From contig NZ_CP036132.1 of NCBI RefSeq assembly GCF_018742245.1, positions 3,653,001-3,717,000 of the forward strand: a DNA stretch of 64,000 bases, written 5' to 3'. This stretch comes from Bacillus mycoides. GTDB taxonomy: Bacteria; Bacillota; Bacilli; Bacillales; Bacillaceae_G. Of the stretch, positions 60,057 through 64,000 are shown piece by piece. A model generated the notes under the pieces. That model made no database searches, was not told the DNA's origin, and was given only the letters and a program-made list of their open reading frames with translations. A program made the translations under genes and the position numbers. Positions within the stretch are counted from its first letter, which is position 1, and each line of letters begins with the position of its first letter.

Positions 60057-60439
60057 TTTTGCACCTCATTCAGTATTCTTTCTTTTTCCATTATGCTACC
60101 TTTAAGAAAATCTTTTATTCTTCACTATAGCCACTCTGCATTATACACCATTTATCCATTTCAATGGAATTGTCTTCCTCTTTACGGTATTTAAAATATA
60201 ACTATTAAACATACTCACCTTGAAAATGAGATTTTTCTATACATCTATAATTATTGGTGATATAATGCTTTTGTTTTATAGAGAATAAAGTGAGACTACC
60301 ATCCCCAAAAAGGCTTTTGCGAATGGCAGAAAAACAAGTCAAGTTCTAAAAGTTTGTCATCTTAATTTCCTTTTAGAATGAGATGAAATCATATAAAACA
60401 AACTCTAATAAATATTACAAAGAAGAAGGGGTGTATAGA
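60057..60439. other. Divergent region between yktA and speA
   Basis: No gene is supported. At 60282-60300 the motif AATAAAGTGAGACTA resembles the edge of the dispersed repeats at 3203, 6243 and 37231 but is too degenerate to call a copy. TATAAT at 60260-60265 is a possible -10 facing speA; I cannot assign a matching -35. Confidence 0.35.
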
Positions 60440-61912
60440 TTGTCCCAATACGAAACACCATTGTTTACCGCTTTAGTTGAGCACAGTAAGCGAAATCCAG
60501 TTCAATTCCATATTCCTGGTCATAAAAAAGGACAGGGCATGGATCCTACATTTCGCGAATTTATTGGGCATAATGCATTAGCAATTGATTTAATTAATAT
60601 TGCGCCGCTCGATGATTTACATCATCCAAAAGGTATGATTAAAGAAGCACAGGATTTAGCAGCCGCTGCTTTCGGTGCAGATCATACGTTCTTTTCTATT
60701 CAAGGTACAAGTGGTGCAATTATGACAATGGTGATGAGCGTGTGCGGTCCTGGGGATAAAATCCTCGTACCACGGAATGTGCATAAATCAGTAATGTCAG
60801 CTATTATTTTCTCAGGTGCAAAACCAATTTTCATGCATCCTGAGATTGATCCGAAGCTCGGTATTTCACATGGGATCACAATTCAATCTGTCAAAAAGGC
60901 TCTTGAAGAGCACTCAGATGCGAAAGGCTTACTTGTTATAAATCCAACATATTTTGGGTTTGCTGCAGATTTAGAGCAGATTGTAGAATTAGTTCATTCT
61001 TACGATATTCCTGTACTTGTTGATGAGGCTCACGGTGTTCATATCCATTTTCATGATGAACTGCCGATGTCAGCTATGCAAGCTGGTGCAGATATGGCAG
61101 CAACAAGTGTTCACAAATTAGGAGGGTCTTTAACCCAAAGCTCTATTCTTAATGTAAAAGAGGGGCTTGTTAACGTAAAACATGTTCAATCCATTATTAG
61201 CATGCTTACGACTACATCAACTTCTTACATTTTGTTAGCATCCCTTGATGTTGCTAGAAAACGTCTTGCTACAGAAGGAACGGCTCTCATAGAACAAACA
61301 ATACAATTAGCTGAACATGTTCGTGATGCTATTAATGCTATTGAGCATCTTTATTGTCCTGGAAAAGAAATGCTAGGAACAGATGCTACTTTTAACTATG
61401 ATCCTACAAAGATAATTGTATCTGTAAAAGATTTAGGTATTACAGGCCATCAGGCTGAAGTATGGCTTAGAGAACATTACAACATTGAAGTAGAACTCTC
61501 TGATTTATATAACATACTTTGTCTTATCACATTTGGAGATACAGAAAGTGAAACAGATACACTTATTACAGCATTACAAGATTTAGCAGCAACATACAGA
61601 AATAGAGCAGATAAAGGTGTTCAGGTACAAGTAGAAATACCAGAAATACCTGTGCTAGCACTTTCTCCTAGAGATGCTTTTTATTCAGAAACAGAAGTCA
61701 TTCCATTTGAAAACGCAGCAGGTCGTATTATAGCTGATTTTGTTATGGTTTATCCGCCAGGGATTCCAATCTTTACTCCGGGGGAAATTATTACACAAGA
61801 TAACTTAGAGTATATTCGTAAAAATTTAGAAGCTGGGTTACCTGTACAAGGTCCGGAAGATATGACATTACAAACATTACGTGTTATTAAAGAGTACAAG
61901 CCTATCAGTTGA
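60440..61912 (+). CDS. speA: SpeA, PLP-dependent arginine decarboxylase
   Basis: A 490-residue fold-type I decarboxylase of the Orn/Lys/Arg family that makes agmatine for polyamine synthesis. Features are HIPGHKKGQGMDP, LDDLHHPKG, FFSIQGTSGAIMTMVMSV, LVDEAHGVHIHFH and the PLP lysine in ATSVHKLGGSLTQSS. The start is TTG 60440 (M)SQYETPLFTALVEH, 6 nt after GAAGGGGTG and colinear with B. subtilis SpeA; the open frame from 60383 is not supported. A terminator overlaps its stop codon. Confidence 0.95.
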   Translation: MSQYETPLFTALVEHSKRNPVQFHIPGHKKGQGMDPTFREFIGHNALAIDLINIAPLDDLHHPKGMIKEAQDLAAAAFGADHTFFSIQGTSGAIMTMVMSVCGPGDKILVPRNVHKSVMSAIIFSGAKPIFMHPEIDPKLGISHGITIQSVKKALEEHSDAKGLLVINPTYFGFAADLEQIVELVHSYDIPVLVDEAHGVHIHFHDELPMSAMQAGADMAATSVHKLGGSLTQSSILNVKEGLVNVKHVQSIISMLTTTSTSYILLASLDVARKRLATEGTALIEQTIQLAEHVRDAINAIEHLYCPGKEMLGTDATFNYDPTKIIVSVKDLGITGHQAEVWLREHYNIEVELSDLYNILCLITFGDTESETDTLITALQDLAATYRNRADKGVQVQVEIPEIPVLALSPRDAFYSETEVIPFENAAGRIIADFVMVYPPGIPIFTPGEIITQDNLEYIRKNLEAGLPVQGPEDMTLQTLRVIKEYKPIS

Positions 61913-61927
61913 TAGGCTTTTCTTTCA
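61898..61927 (+). terminator. Intrinsic terminator overlapping the speA stop
   Basis: A 10-bp stem AAGCCTATCA / TGATAGGCTT with a GT centre, then TTTCTTTC. The TGA stop lies in the right arm, so the last codons of speA double as terminator. Confidence 0.85.
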
Positions 61928-61965
61928 CCTTTTTTCTCTTTTTTTCATACGATACTAAAGAATTT

Positions 61966-62130
61966 GACATTCCCACCCCTAATGGGGCCAGCTGACTAAC
62001 GTCAGTGGGATTCTTGCTATGAAAGGCGAAGTCCATTTCTGGTATCGCTGACGCGCTAGATTGCGGTGTGCCATCACCACTCTCACAACAGGCCGTATAG
62101 GTTCGTGAGCTACGGTACTAACCGTACAGA
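61966..62130 (-). mobile_element. IS200/IS605 (TnpB-type) right-end-like structured remnant
   Basis: Read on the minus strand, this ends AAGAATCCCACTGACGTTAG, a TGGCCCC/GGGG hairpin, then GGGAATGTCAAA. It folds as a closing stem CCCA/TGGG around two hairpins: CTGAC-GTTA-GTCAG (62005-61992) and CCCC-ATTA-GGGG (61987-61976). This layout resembles the right ends (guide-RNA scaffold ends) of TnpB-type elements, just after where tnpB would stop. A further small stem TACGG/CCGTA is at 62111-62126. No tnpA or tnpB frame survives. It is visibly richer in GC than the flanks. The assignment is by resemblance only. Confidence 0.45.
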
Positions 62131-62299
62131 TTCGTGTTCAAGTGTTTTAGCGCTTTGTTCTTGACGACACATATCATGCTTGAATTCGGCTATCGAACTC
62201 CATATGATATCTTTTATTCAAGGAACACATTGGCGTTTTAAAGACTTGTACTTGTCTATAGTTAACGTATACCAAAATATACATGTTTTTCTATGAAAA
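62131..62299. other. Non-coding structured stretch between IS-like end and tgl leader
   Basis: No gene is supported on either strand. Several inverted repeats are seen, for example ATATCAT/ATGATAT enclosing GAATTCG/CGAACTC (about 62170-62211). Together with the flanking segments it makes about 400 bp of non-coding, stem-rich DNA between speA and tgl, possibly one non-autonomous element. Confidence 0.4.
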
Positions 62300-62364
62300 A
62301 GCGATACTTTCATCCTATGCTTAAAGGCGGATTAAAGTCCAATATGGGATTTCCCGTATCGCGA
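62300..62364 (+). promoter_or_regulatory. Stem-closed structured segment in the tgl leader
   Basis: GCGATAC (around 62301) pairs with GTATCGC (around 62357), closing about 50 nt that contain a smaller GGGAtttCCC hairpin. It lies 30 nt before the tgl ATG. It may be a leader structure of tgl or the left end of the mobile remnant. It matches no riboswitch class that I recognise. Confidence 0.4.
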
Positions 62365-62394
62365 AATCTGTAACGTATAGGTGGGGATACCATT

Positions 62395-63225
62395 ATGATT
62401 GTGATAGGCCGTTCTATTGTACACCCTTATATCACAAATGAATATGAGCCATTTGCAGCTGAAAAACAACAGATTTTATCCATAATGGCTGGAAATCAAG
62501 AAGTTCATTCCTTCCGAACAGCCGATGAACTCAGCTTTGATCTTAATTTACGAGTTAATATTATTACTTCCGCACTAGAACTTTTTCAAAGTGGCTTTCA
62601 GTTTCGTACATTTCAACAATCTTTTTGCAACCCTCAGTTTTGGGAAAGAACATCACTTGGCGGATTTCAACTACTCCCAAACGTACCATCCTCTATTGCC
62701 ATCCAAGATATTTTTAAAAACGGAAAACTATATGGAACTGAATGTGCCACCGCAATGATTATCATTTTTTACAAAGCATTACTATCATTATATGAGGAAA
62801 AAACTTTCAACCGTCTATTCGCAAACCTCTTACTTTATACATGGGACTACGATCGCGACTTAAAGCTCATAACAAAAACGAGTGGCGATATCGTTCCAGG
62901 TGACCTCGTTTACTTTAAAAACCCACAAGTTAATCCAGCTACGATTGAGTGGCAAGGAGAAAATACAATCTATCTAGGAAACTTCTTTTTTTACGGACAT
63001 GGCGTAGGCGTAAAAACGAAAGAGGAAATTATTTATTCATTGAATGAACGAAGGATTCCTTATGCTTTTATTTCAGCTTATTTAACCGATTTTATTACTC
63101 GTATTGATAGCCGTATGATGAGTCAATATGCCGCTCCTAACACGCCACAAACATCAATAGGATTTATTCCTATTAGAGATGATGCAATCGTTGCAACAGT
63201 CGGACATACAACTACAATCTATTAA
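62395..63225 (+). CDS. tgl: Tgl, spore-coat protein-glutamine gamma-glutamyltransferase
   Basis: A 276-residue transglutaminase of the Bacillus spore type that forms epsilon-(gamma-glutamyl)lysine cross-links in coat proteins. The catalytic cysteine is Cys117 in [11 protein letters not shown], and [12 protein letters not shown] and [14 protein letters not shown] are conserved in the family. The SD AGGTGGGG precedes ATG 62395. The B. subtilis gene is mother-cell specific (sigma-K); I did not find a convincing sigma-K promoter. It is a single gene with a terminator after it. Confidence 0.95.
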   Translation: MIVIGRSIVHPYITNEYEPFAAEKQQILSIMAGNQEVHSFRTADELSFDLNLRVNIITSALELFQSGFQFRTFQQSFCNPQFWERTSLGGFQLLPNVPSSIAIQDIFKNGKLYGTECATAMIIIFYKALLSLYEEKTFNRLFANLLLYTWDYDRDLKLITKTSGDIVPGDLVYFKNPQVNPATIEWQGENTIYLGNFFFYGHGVGVKTKEEIIYSLNERRIPYAFISAYLTDFITRIDSRMMSQYAAPNTPQTSIGFIPIRDDAIVATVGHTTTIY

Positions 63226-63226
63226 A

Positions 63227-63252
63227 AAAACGCCTACATGTGTAGGCGTTTT
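63227..63252. terminator. Bidirectional terminator between tgl and the SR1P-like genes
   Basis: A palindromic 12-bp stem AAAACGCCTACA/TGTAGGCGTTTT flanked by A and T runs, directly after the tgl stop and 11 nt before the last SR1P-like gene on the minus strand. Confidence 0.9.
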
Positions 63253-63262
63253 TTCTTAATTA

Positions 63263-63391
63263 TTAAGCTTTTGTATGTTCTGTATGGTCACATTCGCAAT
63301 GAGATCCACATTTCCCATAAAGTACTGTTGATTTTTCATCTTCAAAATGTCCGATTGTTCCTTCACAAACTTGGCATACGATTGTTCCCAT
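63263..63391 (-). CDS. SR1P-like small peptide, copy 1
   Basis: A 42-residue peptide: MGTIVCQVCEGTIGHFEDEKSTVLYGKCGSHCECDHTEHTKA in short overlapping parts. It resembles SR1P, the peptide encoded by the dual-function RNA SR1 of B. subtilis, which binds GapA (and through it RNase J1). The CxxC pair CQVC and the later C-x3-C-x-C suggest metal binding. The SD GGGGGA is 7 nt upstream; an in-frame ATG two codons earlier is also possible here only. It is last in the tandem array. Confidence 0.85.
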   Translation of the reverse strand: MGTIVCQVCEGTIGHFEDEKSTVLYGKCGSHCECDHTEHTKA

Positions 63392-63435
63392 TTTCATTTC
63401 CCCCTGAGTTTTAAGAATAATCTACTTATATATGA

Positions 63436-63564
63436 TTAAGCTTTCGCATTGTCTCTACTAGCACAGTCACAATTTGAACCACATTTTCCATAAAGTACTG
63501 TCGTTTTCTCATCCTCAAAATGTCCGATTGTTCCTTCACAAACTTGGCATACGATTGTTCCCAT
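63436..63564 (-). CDS. SR1P-like small peptide, copy 2
   Basis: A 42-residue peptide with the same frame (MGTIVCQVCEGTIGHF, EDEKTTVLYGKCGSNCDC) and a distinct tail ASRDNAKA. It is identical in sequence to copy 3, exactly 174 bp away, including the leader. The SD GGGGGA is 8 nt before ATG 63564. No terminator separates it from its neighbours, so all copies may share one transcript. Confidence 0.85.
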   Translation of the reverse strand: MGTIVCQVCEGTIGHFEDEKTTVLYGKCGSNCDCASRDNAKA

Positions 63565-63609
63565 TTTTCATTTCCCCCTGGGTTTTAAGAATAATCTACT
63601 TATATATGA

Positions 63610-63738
63610 TTAAGCTTTCGCATTGTCTCTACTAGCACAGTCACAATTTGAACCACATTTTCCATAAAGTACTGTCGTTTTCTCATCCTCAAAATGTCCG
63701 ATTGTTCCTTCACAAACTTGGCATACGATTGTTCCCAT
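63610..63738 (-). CDS. SR1P-like small peptide, copy 3
   Basis: A 42-residue peptide, the same as copy 2 residue for residue. Its upstream leader (TAAGTTTAT with an AAAAACTTTT stretch on the plus strand) resembles that of copy 4 rather than copies 1 and 2. This shows that the duplication arose inside an already multi-copy array. SD GGGGGA, ATG 63738. Confidence 0.85.
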   Translation of the reverse strand: MGTIVCQVCEGTIGHFEDEKTTVLYGKCGSNCDCASRDNAKA

Positions 63739-63797
63739 TTTTCATTTCCCCCTAAGTTTATGGTCCTAAAAACTTTTAGTTGTCCATTTCCTATCAA

Positions 63798-63926
63798 TTA
63801 TTGGGCTTTTGTATGTTCTGTGTGCTCACATCCGCAAGATCCACATTTCCCGTAAAGTACCGTTACTTTCTCATCCTCGAAGTGTGCAATTGTACCTTCA
63901 CAATCTTGACATACGATTGTTCCCAT
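63798..63926 (-). CDS. SR1P-like small peptide, copy 4 (first in transcription order)
   Basis: A 42-residue peptide, the most divergent copy: CQDC instead of CQVC, TIAHFEDEKVTVLYGKCGSCGCEH and tail TEHTKAQ. CQDC and the compact cysteine tail are closest to B. subtilis SR1P. It is nearest the window edge, so a promoter would lie in the last 75 bp or beyond; I see no clear one. The SD is GGGGGA before ATG 63926. Confidence 0.85.
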   Translation of the reverse strand: MGTIVCQDCEGTIAHFEDEKVTVLYGKCGSCGCEHTEHTKAQ

Positions 63927-64000
63927 TTTTCATTTCCCCCTAAGTTTATAATCCCAAAAACTTTTTGTAACCGCTTAACTTTCTGTCTTCATTTTAATAT

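Larger units (their letters stand above)
63436..63783. repeat. Tandem 174-bp duplication carrying SR1P-like copies 2 and 3
   Basis: The unit from each stop codon through the gene and into the leader recurs at +174 bp with no differences seen through the coding part (63436-63564 against 63610-63738). The leaders diverge upstream of GGGGGAAATG on the outer side of copy 3, marking the edge of the duplicated block. Confidence 0.85.

Noticed and set aside
60282..60330. Possible fourth copy of the dispersed repeat upstream of speA
   Set aside because: Only the AATAAAGTGA edge matches; the following blocks are absent.
61990..62100. Possible C-terminal fragment of TnpB on the minus strand
   Set aside because: The frames can be read for 40 or more codons but show none of the zinc-finger CxxC or DRDxNAA residues, so only a structural end was called.

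Overview
The window is a low-GC Firmicute chromosome segment of the Bacillus cereus group type. The dcw cluster contains the sporulation genes spoVD and spoVE, it is followed by spoIIGA-sigE-sigG, and the yla/ylb gene order is that of Bacillus. The protein sequences fit B. cereus sensu lato better than B. subtilis; I cannot name the species. No rRNA, tRNA, CRISPR array, prophage or intact insertion sequence was seen.

Region by region: 1-3200 holds ylmH (cut by the window edge), ylmG, sepF, ylmE, ylmD and ylmC. 3450-6110 is the sporulation sigma locus sigG, sigE, spoIIGA. 6500-23130 is the division and cell-wall cluster (ftsZ, ftsA, divIB, murB, murG, spoVE, murD, mraY, murE, spoVD, pbpB, ftsL, rsmH), all on the minus strand. 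No mraZ lies upstream of rsmH. 23500-38900 is the bshC, panE and ylb block: spore, ribosome, CoA and RNA-processing regulator genes with several divergent and convergent pairs. 38920-46260 encodes the caa3 oxidase (ctaCDEF) and its heme A/assembly factors (ctaA, ctaB, ctaG). 46350-51730 is pycA-ftsW-ylaN. 51870-60060 is the yla/ykt block with typA and an inositol-phosphatase gene. 60440-63230 carries speA and the spore transglutaminase gene tgl, separated by a structured, IS200/IS605-like non-coding remnant. The right edge carries four tandem genes for SR1P-like 42-residue peptides.

How the genes work together: the left half makes lipid II and builds the septum (FtsZ/FtsA/SepF ring; DivIB/FtsL/PBP2B/FtsW divisome; Mur enzymes). 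It also contains the sporulation versions of the same machinery (SpoVE/SpoVD) and the sigma-E activation system. The right half supplies aerobic respiration, anaplerosis, polyamine synthesis and coat cross-linking.

Points worth a second look: tmcAL appears to start at an ATA codon; the SR1P-like genes are amplified fourfold with an exact 174-bp duplication; structured non-coding elements lie upstream of tgl and upstream of the gene at 34388; an SD-masking hairpin lies at the spoVD start; and a roughly 150-bp intergenic repeat family is dispersed in the window.
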